DNA from: Rubrivirga sp. SAORIC476 | GTDB taxonomy: Bacteria; Bacteroidota; Rhodothermia; Rhodothermales; Rubricoccaceae | DNA: 64,000 nt | Direction: 5' to 3' | Assembly: GCF_002283555.1 (NCBI RefSeq) | Contig: NZ_MVOI01000003.1 | Location: 146,536-210,535 of the forward strand | Part shown: piece after piece, positions 33,769 to 42,915 of the stretch | Position numbering within the stretch: the stretch's first letter is position 1 | Layout: every line of letters starts with the position of its first letter | Translations under genes and position numbers: made by a program | The notes under the pieces: generated by a model | What the model was told of the DNA's origin: nothing | Databases searched by the model: none | What the model saw: the letters and a program-made list of their open reading frames with translations, nothing else

Positions 33769-36078
33769 CTACGGCTCGACGCAGACTCGGTCGATGGGAG
33801 CCTCCTCCTTCGGTACGGACTCGACGTGGAGCGTCTGTGTCGGGAACGCGAAGGCGACCCCCATCTCGTCGGCCAGCGAGAGCAGCTCCAGCAGGAGGCG
33901 GTGGCGGGCGGCCTGCTCCTCCGCGAGCGTTTGCGCCGGGAGGAAGCAGACCACCTTCACGTCGATGGAGGAGGCCCCGAAGGCCCACACCCCGACGGTC
34001 GGCGGCGCTCCCTCCGCCGCGTGGCAGGCGGCCACCTCGGCGACCCGCTCCGCGAACGCATTCAGCACGTCCGGCGGCGTACCGTACTCGACGCCGAGCA
34101 GGAGGTCCACCCGGCGTCCCCGTTGCAGCCCGCGGTTGTCGACGGTCTCCTTGGCGAGGTGGGCGTTCGGGATCACGACCAGGGCGTCCTCGCGCGTGCG
34201 AAGCTGAGTGCTCCGCAGGCCGACGTGCTGGACGACCCCCGTCTGGTCGCCGACGCTCACCAGATCGCCCTTGCGAAACGGCCGGTCGGCCATGATGACG
34301 GCGCTCCCGAAGAAGTTGGCGATGGTGTCCTGCGCCGCGATCGCGAACGCGAGGCCACCGATGCCGATGCCCGCCAGCACCGACTGGTAGGGGAGCGCGA
34401 GGGCGTCGGAGATGAGCAGGATGGCGGTGACCACCGCCATGATCTTGGTCACCCCCGCAGTGAGCGAGACGAGGATGTCGTCCACCACGACCGGGTCGTC
34501 GTGCCGCGAGCGGCCCATGAGGCGCCCCGACACGACATCCACCAGCACGAACACCGCGCCGACGCCGCCCGCGATCAGGGCGACCAGCCCCACCGCGCGC
34601 AGCGGCGAAAACAGGCTCTGCGGCAGACCGAGGTGTGAGACGCCCCAGAGCAGGGTCCCCCCCACTACCACGAGGCGCACGGGCCAGCGGAACCGGGCCC
34701 GCGCCTGACGCGCCTCGTCCGCGCCGTCGGAGTCTGGACGCGGCGGGCCTGCGGCGAGACGGCCGAGGCCGAGCGCGAGCACGGGCGCGAGCCCCAGCAG
34801 CAGCGCGAGCGCCAGCCACTGCCACGTCTCCGCCAGCCCCGCGCGGCGGACGAGCGCGGGCGACACGTCCTCGACGCGGTCGCGGAGGCGGAAGAACGGG
34901 CTCCGCTCGCCCCCCTCGCGCGCCCCCTCGCTCAGCGGCATGTCGTCGATGGCCTCGTACAGGCCCCGCAGGCTCGCCAGGGTCTCGGGCGTGAACCGCC
35001 ACACCCGGTCTCCCGCCTCGGTTTCGCCGGGGGCGACCACGATCCGCCCGCGGGGGTGGACGAAGTGGACGTACGGCGCCTCGCTGCCCGGGTCGTCGGG
35101 GATCTGCTGCCACACCAGCGTCCCGACGCGCAGCAGGATCTGGCGCAGGAAGTCCGCGAGGAGCGGCGCTTCCTGGGCGCGGACGGCGGGGTCGACGCGC
35201 GACAGGTCCAGGGTGGCCTCGATCCGCTCGCGGCCTGCGGCCCCGTCGGCGAAGCCCTCCATGAACGTGCGGACCGTGGCTCGCGGCGAGTCGAGGCGGT
35301 GGTGCCGGTCGGGGACGGTCCCGATGAGACCCTTCGTGGCGAGCAGGGCGCGGAGCGTGGCCTCGTCGTCGCGGGCGGTGAGCAGGCGCGTCAGCGTCGA
35401 GTCCAGAGACGCGCGGGAGGGGACGACGATGCCCCAGCGCCCGCCGGTCGCGTGGAAGGCGACCGTGACCGTCTCCCCCGTGCCGAGTTGCTCCACCACC
35501 AGCGACGTGTCGGTGCCGACGAGGTCGGCGTGGGGCACGTCGTACAGGCGAATGAGGGTCCGGTCGAGGACCTGGAAGAGGGCGTTGGCGCGCTCGACGC
35601 GGTCCCACGGCGGCGGCGGCTCCGGGTCGAGCGCGAACGTCAGCGCGGGGAGAGCGGTCGCGAAGTGCTCCAGGCCGACCTCGCGGACACCGTTCATGCC
35701 GGTCAGGTAGGACTGCAATGCCTCACGCGGGTCCCCCACCGCCGCCTCGGCGACATCCGACGCCGCCGGAAGGCGCCCGCCGTTCCACCAGTCCCCGACG
35801 TCGTCGCGACCGAAGAACGTCTGAGCGTCGGGGGCGAGCGTGAACACGATGGTGCCGCCGTCGTCGGGCTCTGCCCAGGTGCCGGTCAGCGTCCGCCCCT
35901 CCACGGTGCCCTCGATGACGCCTTCGTACAGGTCGTACGTCCCGCGGACGCGGTCGCCCGTCTGGACGAGGTCGAGGACGGCACAGCCGTCGACCCAGCA
36001 ACTGTCCCAACGGCCGGTCCAATCGGCCTGAGCCGAGGCGGTCGCAGCGAGCAGGAGAGCGAGCAGGAGCGGACGCAT
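33769..36078 (-). CDS. Large MscS-family mechanosensitive channel-like protein
   Basis: A 769-residue protein with a signal peptide (MRPLLLALLLAATASAQA) and about 370 residues of periplasmic sequence with strand-rich start (DWTGRWDSCWVDGCAVLDLV). Membrane helices follow: LALALLLGLAPVLALGLGRL, VVGGTLLWGVSHLG, RAVGLVALIAGGVGAVFVL, ILVSLTAGVTKIMAVVTAIL. The MscS channel domain comes next: FGSAVIMADRPFRKGDLV, and GIGIGGLAFAIAAQDTIANF matches MscS helix TM3 and the beta domain. A MscK-like layout is likely, giving osmotic protection. Convergent with the SDR gene. Promoter-like TAGGTTCGCC is three bases upstream of the ATG. Confidence 0.9.
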   Translation of the reverse strand: MRPLLLALLLAATASAQADWTGRWDSCWVDGCAVLDLVQTGDRVRGTYDLYEGVIEGTVEGRTLTGTWAEPDDGGTIVFTLAPDAQTFFGRDDVGDWWNGGRLPAASDVAEAAVGDPREALQSYLTGMNGVREVGLEHFATALPALTFALDPEPPPPWDRVERANALFQVLDRTLIRLYDVPHADLVGTDTSLVVEQLGTGETVTVAFHATGGRWGIVVPSRASLDSTLTRLLTARDDEATLRALLATKGLIGTVPDRHHRLDSPRATVRTFMEGFADGAAGRERIEATLDLSRVDPAVRAQEAPLLADFLRQILLRVGTLVWQQIPDDPGSEAPYVHFVHPRGRIVVAPGETEAGDRVWRFTPETLASLRGLYEAIDDMPLSEGAREGGERSPFFRLRDRVEDVSPALVRRAGLAETWQWLALALLLGLAPVLALGLGRLAAGPPRPDSDGADEARQARARFRWPVRLVVVGGTLLWGVSHLGLPQSLFSPLRAVGLVALIAGGVGAVFVLVDVVSGRLMGRSRHDDPVVVDDILVSLTAGVTKIMAVVTAILLISDALALPYQSVLAGIGIGGLAFAIAAQDTIANFFGSAVIMADRPFRKGDLVSVGDQTGVVQHVGLRSTQLRTREDALVVIPNAHLAKETVDNRGLQRGRRVDLLLGVEYGTPPDVLNAFAERVAEVAACHAAEGAPPTVGVWAFGASSIDVKVVCFLPAQTLAEEQAARHRLLLELLSLADEMGVAFAFPTQTLHVESVPKEEAPIDRVCVEP

Positions 36079-36080
36079 CC

Positions 36081-36090
36081 GGCGAACCTA
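36081..36090 (-). promoter_or_regulatory. -7 promoter element of the MscS-like gene
   Basis: The minus strand reads TAGGTTCGCC, 3-12 bases before the ATG at 36078. This would leave a very short or absent leader. Confidence 0.4.
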
Positions 36091-36131
36091 GAGCGCGTCC
36101 GCGCGGCGTGCCTCCTCCCGCGGGACCATTT

Positions 36132-36413
36132 CTACCGGTCGATGCGGAAGCCACCCTCCCCTTCCGTCGGCCCCCGATCGCCCTGGACCGCCTCCACGTC
36201 GGCCGTCGGCGGGCCGCCCCAGAGGAGCCGCGTCAGCCGGTCGAGCGCGGCCCGGTCCCCCTCGGCCACGAGGCGGACCGAGCCGTCGGGCTCGTTGCGG
36301 ACCCAGCCGGCCAGCGCGAGGCGCCGCGCCCAGCGAGCCACGTAGCGCCGGAACCCGACGCCCTGGACGCGGCCAGTCACGACCGCCTCCAGGCGCTCGG
36401 TCGGCTCAGGCAC
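36132..36413 (-). CDS. acyP: Acylphosphatase
   Basis: A 93-residue enzyme hydrolysing acyl phosphates. The phosphate-binding loop TGRVQGVGFRRYVARWA (Arg in GRVQGVGFR) and the catalytic Asn in GWVRNEPDGSV are both present, followed by the usual EGDRAALDRLTRLLWGGPP. Its ATG lies eight bases inside the end of the phenylalanine hydroxylase gene, so the two are co-transcribed. A metabolic link between them is not known. Confidence 0.94.
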   Translation of the reverse strand: MPEPTERLEAVVTGRVQGVGFRRYVARWARRLALAGWVRNEPDGSVRLVAEGDRAALDRLTRLLWGGPPTADVEAVQGDRGPTEGEGGFRIDR

Positions 36414-37236
36414 CGTCAGGCAGGAGGCCGCGCGAGACCGCCCAGGCGCGGAACTCGGTCACGAGTTGCTCGAACGACTCGGCGACGAAGAGCACCGGCT
36501 GGAGGTGCCACACCTCGTAGTCCTGGTCGATCACCGCCTGGACAGAGAAGGGGCGCTGCTCGGCTTTCTCGAGCGCGTGGAGCACCTCGTCCTTGGACGA
36601 GTTGACGCCCGCCCCGAAGATCCGGATTTCCTCCGGGTCGCGGATCAGCCCGAACTCGACCGTGAACCAGTGGAGCCGTTCCAGGCTCTGCCGGTCGACG
36701 CCCTCGGCGCGAAGCGCGGCCTGCCCGAACAGCTGGTAGAAGTCGGCGAAGTCCGGCTCCGTCAGCATCGGCATGTGGCCGAAGATGTCGTGGAAGAGGT
36801 CCGGCGCAGGCGTGTAGTCCAACTCGTCCGATCCGCGGATGTAGTCCGTCGACGGGAAGCGGCGCTCGGAGAGGAGCGTGAAGAAGTCCCGCTCGTGGAG
36901 CAGGCCGGGGATGCGAGCCACGCGCCAGTCCGTCTCGCGCTCCAGCGTCGCCGAGAGGTCGGCGAGGGCGGGGATCCGGTCCGGCGTCATGCCGAGCGTG
37001 TCGACGCCGCGGAGGTAGGCGGCGCCCGCGCGGCCGGGCAGCATCGCCATCTGACGTTCGAACAGGAACCGCCAGTTGTCCTGGTCCTCCTGCGAGTAGT
37101 CGGGGTAGGCGATATCGGCGCCCGTGGGCGGGTCGCCGTCGAGGACCTGGGGAACGCAGCGGGGGTCCACCTCCGATCCATCGGAAGGGGCCTTTTCGTA
37201 GGCAGAGACGGGGGCGTCGGTCGTGGCGTCAGACAT
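36406..37236 (-). CDS. phhA: Phenylalanine 4-monooxygenase
   Basis: A 276-residue enzyme that hydroxylates phenylalanine to tyrosine using tetrahydropterin and iron. The iron ligands are His149 and His154 in DLFHDIFGHMP and Glu194 in HWFTVEFGLI. The aromatic-amino-acid hydroxylase core (RVARIPGLLHERDFFTLL, DELDYTPAPD) is complete, and there is no regulatory ACT domain, as in bacterial forms. The ATG at 37236 is selected; an upstream open frame to 37458 has no family similarity. TACTTTTCGG lies 25-34 bases upstream. Confidence 0.95.
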   Translation of the reverse strand: MSDATTDAPVSAYEKAPSDGSEVDPRCVPQVLDGDPPTGADIAYPDYSQEDQDNWRFLFERQMAMLPGRAGAAYLRGVDTLGMTPDRIPALADLSATLERETDWRVARIPGLLHERDFFTLLSERRFPSTDYIRGSDELDYTPAPDLFHDIFGHMPMLTEPDFADFYQLFGQAALRAEGVDRQSLERLHWFTVEFGLIRDPEEIRIFGAGVNSSKDEVLHALEKAEQRPFSVQAVIDQDYEVWHLQPVLFVAESFEQLVTEFRAWAVSRGLLPDGA

Positions 37237-37260
37237 AGAAGGAGGGGACTGGAAGGGCTT

Positions 37261-37270
37261 CCGAAAAGTA
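37261..37270 (-). promoter_or_regulatory. -7 promoter element of the phenylalanine hydroxylase operon
   Basis: The minus strand reads TACTTTTCGG, 25-34 bases before the ATG at 37236. Confidence 0.45.
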
Positions 37271-37346
37271 GGCAGGCGTGGGGCGTGGCCGGCAGCCCGG
37301 AAGGCTCCGGACGCCCGCTTTCGCCCAGATGTCACGAGGAGGCGCG

Positions 37347-37565
37347 CTACCGGTCGAGCGCGTCGTCGCGGACCTGCTTGCCGTCGTCGATGCGCTCGCG
37401 CGTGGCGAGGGCGACGGCCCCGCCCGCCACGGCTGCGACGACGAGGGCGACGATCCACCCCGTGTCGGTATCGAGCACGCGAGGGACGACGAGGCCCGTC
37501 ACGACGCCTGCGATCACGGCCGCAGCGAGGACGGTCACCCAGCGATAGTTGGTTCCGGAGGTCAT
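37347..37565 (-). CDS. Small two-helix membrane protein
   Basis: A 72-residue product: MTSGTNYRWVTVLAAAVIAG and GWIVALVVAAVAGGAVALAT mark two membrane segments with a charged C-terminus (RERIDDGKQVRDDALDR). I do not recognise the family. Its ATG overlaps the stop of the next small gene by four bases. Third gene of the nagZ operon. The start at 37565 gives a clean short protein; the longer frame to 37733 is antisense-like. Confidence 0.65.
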   Translation of the reverse strand: MTSGTNYRWVTVLAAAVIAGVVTGLVVPRVLDTDTGWIVALVVAAVAGGAVALATRERIDDGKQVRDDALDR

Positions 37566-37771
37566 GGGTCGGGGGGCGGGTTGGCGCGGGACGCGGCGCG
37601 GAGGACGAGGGCGAGCAGCAGCGTCGCCCCCAGCACCACCGCCGCGCGGATGGCAGCGAGGCTCGTCCACCCGAGACCCAGGCGGATCGCCTCCACCGTC
37701 CAGTACCCGTAGGCGGCGGCGGCGATCCCGCATCCGAACGCCAGCACGAGACGTTCGGTGGGCAGATTCAT
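37562..37771 (-). CDS. Small membrane protein, second gene of the nagZ operon
   Basis: A 69-residue product beginning MNLPTERLVLAFGCGIAAAAYG with two hydrophobic stretches (LVLAFGCGIAAAAYGYW and AAVVLGATLLLALVLRAA). It overlaps the nagZ stop by ATGA on one side and the third gene by ATGA on the other. No recognised family. Probably translated by coupling with nagZ. Confidence 0.65.
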   Translation of the reverse strand: MNLPTERLVLAFGCGIAAAAYGYWTVEAIRLGLGWTSLAAIRAAVVLGATLLLALVLRAASRANPPPDP

Positions 37772-39315
37772 GCGCCCCCTGCCAGCCGCTCGACGGCGGC
37801 CACCTGCGACGGGGCCACGTCGGAGTAAGTCACGAGGGCGGACGCACAGGCGTCGTAGCCGCGCAGGCCGCGGGCGTCGCCGAGCACGACGAGCGTGGTC
37901 GGGTGGGCCTCCATCAGGCGAAGCGCGAAGCGGTGCTCGCGGGCGGCGAGCCCGAACGTGTTCCACGCGGCGGGCCGGGCGATGGTGGCGAGCACGAGGT
38001 GGTCCGCCTCGGCGGCCAGCAGGCGGATCTCGTCGAACACGTCGTCCTGGTCCTCGTGGGTGGGCTCCAACTCGCGGTAGACGGCGCCGGGCAGGAGCCG
38101 GGCGACGGCCTCCCCCATCGGCATCGTGACGGGCTCGTTGGGGCGTGGCGCAGGCTTCATGAGCACCACGAGCGTGCCCGTGCCGTCTCCGAGGTCGGGC
38201 AGCGGGCCGCGGGCGACCTCGACGGCGTCGCGGGCGACGCGCTCGGCGAGCGCCTGGTGGGCAGGCGCGGCGATGGTCTCGGGCGGCAGCGGCGGCGTCC
38301 GGAACGCGTCCTCGCCGAAGCGGGCCTTCAGCGTGTCGCGGAGGGCGTCCACGCGGGCGAGCGCGGCGTCGATCAGGCCCTCGTCCAGGCGCTCCTCCCG
38401 GACCGCCGCGGCCAGCCCGGCGACCAGCGCCTCGGGATCGACCGCGTCCACGAACAGGTCCACGCCCGCCTCCAGGAGGTCCACCGCGAGGTCGGCCTCG
38501 GTGCGGCCGTCGACCTTGGCGCCTGCCATCTGGAGGCTGTCGGTCACGACGACCCCCTCGAAGCCCATCTCGTCGCGGAGCAGGCCGCGCAGGATCGCGG
38601 GCGACCGCGTCGCCGGGTGGTCGGGGTCGAGGGCCGGGTAGACGACGTGCGCCGTCATGACGAGGTCCACGCCCGCGTCGATGGCGGCGCGGAACGGCAC
38701 GAAGTCGGTGGCCTCCATGGTCGCCCGGTCGTCGTCGAGGACGGGCATCTCGGCGTGCGAGTCGCCGGTGGTGCCGCCGTGGCCGGGGAAGTGCTTCGCG
38801 GTCGCGAACTGGCCCGCGTCGTGGACGCCAGCGACGAACGCCGCGACGTGCTCGGCGGCGCGCGCCGGGTCGGCGGAGAAGGCGCGGGCGCCGATGATCG
38901 GGTTGGCCGGGTTGCGGTCCACGTCGGCCACGGGCGAGTAGGTCACGTGGACCCCGCAGGCCAGGGCCTCTTCGCTCGCCTGCCGCGCGAACGTGCGGAC
39001 GGTCTCGGCGTCGGCGGCCTCGCCGAAGGCCTCGGCGTGGGGGTAGACAGTCCCGCCGATGACCTGCTGGCCGAAGCCGCGCTCCATGTCCGTGGTGACG
39101 ATCAGCCCGCGCTCGGACTTTGCCTGCAGGCGCGACAGCGTGTCGCGCGTGTCGGGCCAGCGGCCGTTGAACAGGATCAGCCCGCCGATGGGCAGCCGGT
39201 CGAGCAGGTCCGCCACCTCGGCCTCCTGCTCGGAGGCGGTGACGGCGGGCGGCAGGTTGTTGCCGAGGCGGACGATGAGCAGCCCGGCGGCTTTGTCTTC
39301 GAGCGAGAGAGGCAC
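37768..39315 (-). CDS. nagZ: Beta-N-acetylhexosaminidase, glycoside hydrolase family 3
   Basis: A 515-residue GH3 enzyme with a GTG start. It shows GLIVTTDMERGFGQQV, the NagZ motif AKHFPGHGGTTGDSH near residues 172-186 (catalytic His/Asp loop), TAHVVYPALD and the nucleophile Asp in VVTDSLQMAGA. NagZ removes GlcNAc from muropeptides in cell-wall recycling. The C-terminal extension of about 150 residues, beyond typical NagZ, resembles the GH3 C-terminal domain. No signal peptide is seen, which fits a cytoplasmic recycling role. Two small membrane protein genes follow. Confidence 0.88.
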   Translation of the reverse strand: MPLSLEDKAAGLLIVRLGNNLPPAVTASEQEAEVADLLDRLPIGGLILFNGRWPDTRDTLSRLQAKSERGLIVTTDMERGFGQQVIGGTVYPHAEAFGEAADAETVRTFARQASEEALACGVHVTYSPVADVDRNPANPIIGARAFSADPARAAEHVAAFVAGVHDAGQFATAKHFPGHGGTTGDSHAEMPVLDDDRATMEATDFVPFRAAIDAGVDLVMTAHVVYPALDPDHPATRSPAILRGLLRDEMGFEGVVVTDSLQMAGAKVDGRTEADLAVDLLEAGVDLFVDAVDPEALVAGLAAAVREERLDEGLIDAALARVDALRDTLKARFGEDAFRTPPLPPETIAAPAHQALAERVARDAVEVARGPLPDLGDGTGTLVVLMKPAPRPNEPVTMPMGEAVARLLPGAVYRELEPTHEDQDDVFDEIRLLAAEADHLVLATIARPAAWNTFGLAAREHRFALRLMEAHPTTLVVLGDARGLRGYDACASALVTYSDVAPSQVAAVERLAGGA

Positions 39316-39530
39316 AGTCTGGAGGAAGGTGGGGGGTGGGATGCTACGGCAGGTCGGGGGGGGCGATCCCCGAGATGGGACGCGGCCGGTATGGTGGGCT
39401 CCTCCGCCCCGAGCGCCGAGATGCGCTCTCCCGGCGACGGAACGCTCTCCGCGACGCGGCCCCGCCCTCCTCCCAAAAGCGGGATCTTGCCCCGACCGCC
39501 CGGGTCCACCCGTCTCCCTCCCCCGCCGCT

Positions 39531-40823
39531 GTGGCCAGTCGCTTTACCCTGTTCAACGACCCCGTCCACGGGTTCGTCTCGGTCCCGAAGGGGCTGGTGC
39601 TGTCGCTGGTCGAGACGCCCGAGGTGCAGCGGCTGCGGCGGATCCGACAACTGGGGCTCGGCTTCCTCGTGTTCCCCGGCGCCGTCCACACCCGGTTCGA
39701 GCACGGGATCGGCGCGATGGCGCTGATGGGCGAGGCGCTCGACACGCTGCGCGAGAAGGGGACGGTGATGGACACCGATGAGATCGACGGGGCCCTCGCC
39801 GCGGCACTGCTCCACGACGTGGGCCACGGGCCGTTCTCGCACACGCTGGAGCATCAACTGCTCGGCACAGGGCCGTCCGGTCGCCCGTTCCACCACGAGC
39901 GGATGAGCCGCGCGCTGATCGCCCGCCTCGACCGGCGCACGGGCGGGCGGCTGGCCTGCGCGCTGGCCATCTTCGACGGGACCTACGACCGGCCGTTCTT
40001 CCACAGCCTGGTGGCGAGCCAGCTCGACATGGACCGGCTGGACTACCTCCGGCGCGACTCGTTCTACACGGGCGTCGCCGAGGGCGTGGTGGGGGTGGAC
40101 CGCGTTATCAAGACGATGCAGGTGTACGACGGGCGGATCGTGATCGAGGCGAAGGGCGCGTACGCGGTCGAGAACGTGCTCTTGAGCCGACGGCTGATGT
40201 ACTGGCAGGTGTACCTCCACAAGACGGTGCTCGCGGCCGACCACGTCCTCCGGGCGGCGTTCGCGCGGGCCCGCGACCGCTGGGGCACTGACCCGGCGCT
40301 CGGACACACGGCTCCCAGCCTCGCCTTCTTCCTGGCCGACCGTGCCACGGCCGACGACCTCGACGCCCCCGGCTCGCCTGCCCACGAGGCGCTGCTGGAT
40401 GCCTACACGGCCCTCGACGACGCGGACGTGCTGGCCAGCCTCAAGCGCTGGACGGCGTCCTCGGACCGCGTCCTGGCCGATCTCGCGCGCCGCTTTCTCG
40501 ACCGCGACCTCGTCCGCACGACGGCCCTCGACGCGCCTGCCGAGGCGGGGCAGGTGGCCGACTGGATGGCCCGCACGGCCGACTGGCTCGTGGCCGAGGG
40601 GCTGTCCTCGCGCGACGACGCCCGGCGCGATGCGGCGCTCTACGTCTCCACCGGAGTCGCCCGGCTGACGCCCTACAACGCGTCCGGCGACGCGATCCGG
40701 CTCCTCGAACGGGACGGCTCGATCCGCGAGCTGAGCCAGGCGGCGGACGCGCCGACGGCGGGGGCGCTGGAGGCCCGACGGGAGCGCGCCTACGTCTGCC
40801 TCCCCAAGGCCATCGCCCCATGA
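39531..40823 (+). CDS. HD-domain phosphohydrolase
   Basis: A 430-residue protein with a GTG start (MASRFTLFNDPVHGFV) that matches the YdhJ/SAMHD1-like HD family: HTRFEHGIGAMALM, ALLHDVGHGPFSHTLE (HD pair), later SLVASQLDMDRLDYL with metal-binding Asp, and RRDSFYTGV. Such proteins are dNTPase-like or phosphohydrolases of unknown substrate. It begins beside the divergent nagZ gene and its stop overlaps the downstream HDAC-like gene by ATGA. It ends with a C-terminal tail PTAGALEARRERAYVCLPKA. Confidence 0.9.
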   Translation: MASRFTLFNDPVHGFVSVPKGLVLSLVETPEVQRLRRIRQLGLGFLVFPGAVHTRFEHGIGAMALMGEALDTLREKGTVMDTDEIDGALAAALLHDVGHGPFSHTLEHQLLGTGPSGRPFHHERMSRALIARLDRRTGGRLACALAIFDGTYDRPFFHSLVASQLDMDRLDYLRRDSFYTGVAEGVVGVDRVIKTMQVYDGRIVIEAKGAYAVENVLLSRRLMYWQVYLHKTVLAADHVLRAAFARARDRWGTDPALGHTAPSLAFFLADRATADDLDAPGSPAHEALLDAYTALDDADVLASLKRWTASSDRVLADLARRFLDRDLVRTTALDAPAEAGQVADWMARTADWLVAEGLSSRDDARRDAALYVSTGVARLTPYNASGDAIRLLERDGSIRELSQAADAPTAGALEARRERAYVCLPKAIAP

Positions 40824-41845
40824 CCGCCCTCACCGTCCTCGCCGACGACGCCCGCCACGCCCAGCCGGGCCACCCGGACCGCCCCGCACGGATGGCGGCC
40901 ATCCGGAACGCGCTCGACGCGGACCCGGTGCTGGCGGCCCTCCCCCGTCTCCGCGGCCTGCCCGCGAGCCGCGAGGCGCTGGAGCGGGTCCACGACCCGG
41001 CCTACCTCGACCTGCTGGAAGCCTTCTGCGAACGCGGCGGCGGAGACCTCGACGTGGACACGTACGCGACCCCCGGCTCCCTGGCGGTCGTGCGCGAGGG
41101 CTGCGGCAACCTGCTGGCGCTGGTGGATGCGGTGTGCGGGGGCGACGTGGCGAACGGGTTCGCGCTGGCACGTCCGCCGGGACACCATGCGCGGCCGATG
41201 GCGGCGATGGGGTTCTGCCTGCTCGCCAACGTGGCCGTGGCGGCCCGCTACGCGCAGGCGGTGCACGGAGCCGAGCGGGTGCTGATCGTAGACCTGGACG
41301 TGCACCACGGCAACGGCACGCAAGAGGCGTTCTACGAGGACCCGTCGGTGCTCTTCGTGTCGTCGCACCAGGGGGACATCTATCCCGGGACCGGTCACCT
41401 CGCGGAGACGGGCGCCGGGGCGGGGGCGGGGACCACCGTGAACCTGCCGGTCCCGGCCGGGACCGGCGACGAGTTGGCGGACCTGTACCGGGCGGTCCTC
41501 CCCCCGCTCGCGGCCCGCTTCCGGCCAGACCTCGTGCTGCTCTCGTTCGGCGCCGACGCGCACCGTCTCGACCCGCTGGCGGGCCTCGACCTGAGCGTCG
41601 CCGGGCTGGCGGACGCGGTGGGGGTGATCCAGGAGGTGGCGGACACGCACTGCGGGGGGCGCTTGGTAGCGACGCTGGAGGGCGGCTACCACGCCGAGGT
41701 GCTGGCGACCTGCGTGGCGGCGGTGGCGCGGCGCCTGGCGGACCCGATGGCAGAGATCGCGGACCCCTTCGGGCCGACGGCGCGGCGAACACGGGACCTG
41801 GGCACGCTCACGGAGGCGATCCGGGGGCGGCACAGGCTGGGGTGA
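40820..41845 (+). CDS. HDAC-like deacetylase (class II histone-deacetylase/acetoin-utilisation family)
   Basis: A 341-residue zinc-dependent deacetylase. The signature RPPGHHARPMAAMGFCLLAN near residues 116-135 carries the two active-site His residues; VDLDVHHGNGTQEAF holds the zinc ligands Asp and His; LLSFGADAHRLDPLAG has the third Asp-like position and LATCVAAV follows GGYH (LEGGYHAEVL). Bacterial members act on small acetylated amides or polyamines. Coupled to the HD gene. Substrate unknown. Confidence 0.92.
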   Translation: MTALTVLADDARHAQPGHPDRPARMAAIRNALDADPVLAALPRLRGLPASREALERVHDPAYLDLLEAFCERGGGDLDVDTYATPGSLAVVREGCGNLLALVDAVCGGDVANGFALARPPGHHARPMAAMGFCLLANVAVAARYAQAVHGAERVLIVDLDVHHGNGTQEAFYEDPSVLFVSSHQGDIYPGTGHLAETGAGAGAGTTVNLPVPAGTGDELADLYRAVLPPLAARFRPDLVLLSFGADAHRLDPLAGLDLSVAGLADAVGVIQEVADTHCGGRLVATLEGGYHAEVLATCVAAVARRLADPMAEIADPFGPTARRTRDLGTLTEAIRGRHRLG

Positions 41846-41952
41846 GGAGGGCGTCCCTCCCGTCCCCCATCGCTGCGCTCTCGAACGCTCCGGACCACCC
41901 CATCGGGGTATACCGCGAGACGCCCCGACCCGGCACCGTGCCCCCGAACGCT

Positions 41953-41974
41953 CCCGCCTCGGCACCGAGATGGG
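41953..41974. repeat. Palindromic repeat, copy 3 (degenerate)
   Basis: CCCGCCTCGG, CA, CCGAGATGGG: the right arm has two mismatches to the left. It lies between the convergent HDAC-like and CAP-domain genes, as copies 1 and 2 lie in gaps. Confidence 0.6.
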
Positions 41975-42017
41975 CCGGGTCGCCGGTCTCCAGACGTCGC
42001 CTCCGGACCCAAGCGTG

Positions 42018-42512
42018 CTACCGTGGGACGCCGAAGACCTGCGTCCAGTAGCCGTCCACCTCGGCGGCGCCGATCTCCTGGAAGCCCGGGTCCATCAGGT
42101 GGAGGCAGTGCCCCTCGCTCTCCACCCAGTCGCCCACCACCTCCGCCACCGACTGCTGCCGCGCCGCGATGTTCTCCCCGATCACCCGCCAGTCGTAGCC
42201 CGCCCGCCGGACCCGCTCGCCCGTGCCCAGCCCGTCGCTGCCCCGGTGGTCGAAGTGGCCGTGCTCGGCCATGTCCCGCGAGTGGCGCTCCGCGGCCGCC
42301 TCCAGGCGGCTGTCCCAGATCAGCGGCGCCGCCGGGGCCATGCGCCGGTCCCCGCAGGTAGCGCCTTCCGCCCGAACCGCGTTGACCGCCGTCAGCATCT
42401 CGTCCCACGCCTGCACGCCCGCCTCGGGCTCCGGCGGGAGGTCCAGCCCGACCGTATCACAGGCGCTCAGGCCGACGAGGAAGACGAGCAGGGCAGACAG
42501 GCGGAGCGGCAT
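42018..42512 (-). CDS. CAP-domain (SCP/PR1-like) lipoprotein
   Basis: A 164-residue lipoprotein (lipobox GLSAC at about residue 18). The CAP fold is clear: LTAVNAVRAEGATCG, RLEAAAERHSRDMAEHGHFDHRG with the CAP cavity His, NIAARQQSVAEVVGDWVESEGHCLHLMDP and the end GYWTQVFG. Function of bacterial CAP lipoproteins is not known, but exported CAP domains are common. Stands alone, convergent with the HDAC-like gene across a degenerate repeat. Confidence 0.92.
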   Translation of the reverse strand: MPLRLSALLVFLVGLSACDTVGLDLPPEPEAGVQAWDEMLTAVNAVRAEGATCGDRRMAPAAPLIWDSRLEAAAERHSRDMAEHGHFDHRGSDGLGTGERVRRAGYDWRVIGENIAARQQSVAEVVGDWVESEGHCLHLMDPGFQEIGAAEVDGYWTQVFGVPR

Positions 42513-42915
42513 CGGAGGACGGGCGGGTCCCGGAACCTCCGTCAGGTCGTCTCACTTCCGGAAACCCTCCCGCCGAAGGGAACGCGAGCGTCCCCCCCGC
42601 CCGGCCTGTACGGTCTCAGACCGCGCGACTCTCTCCGGAGTGCCGGAAGCACGCCCTGGGGCGCAAACGGACCGCCCCGCGCCTCTGCGTTCCCTCCACC
42701 GCGCTGCCCGACTGGAAGATGCGATCCCCCGTCGCGCCCGAGAGGGGCAGGCTGAGCACCCGCCGAGACGAGCGCTCAGGCGGGCGAGTCGGGGTCGGCA
42801 GGCCACCGGCTGCACCGCTCTGGGGGAAACCCTGTCCCGGCGCGACCGGCGCAGGTACGGGTTAAGGCACGCACTCCGTGACCGATAGCACAAGGTGTCC
42901 CCTCCTTTGTCTTCC
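42513..42915. other. 403-base gap before the FIST gene
   Basis: Upstream of the CAP gene on one side and the FIST gene on the other. A stem CTGAGC (42752-42757)/GCTCAG (42774-42779) is visible. The region is GC-rich without a codon pattern. It probably holds two divergent promoters, but no TAnnTTTG match near either start was strong. Confidence 0.5.

Noticed and set aside
32870-35608. Open frame of 912 codons on the minus strand
   Set aside because: Arg/Pro-rich out-of-frame shadow of the MscS-like gene extending across the SDR gene; no domain seen.
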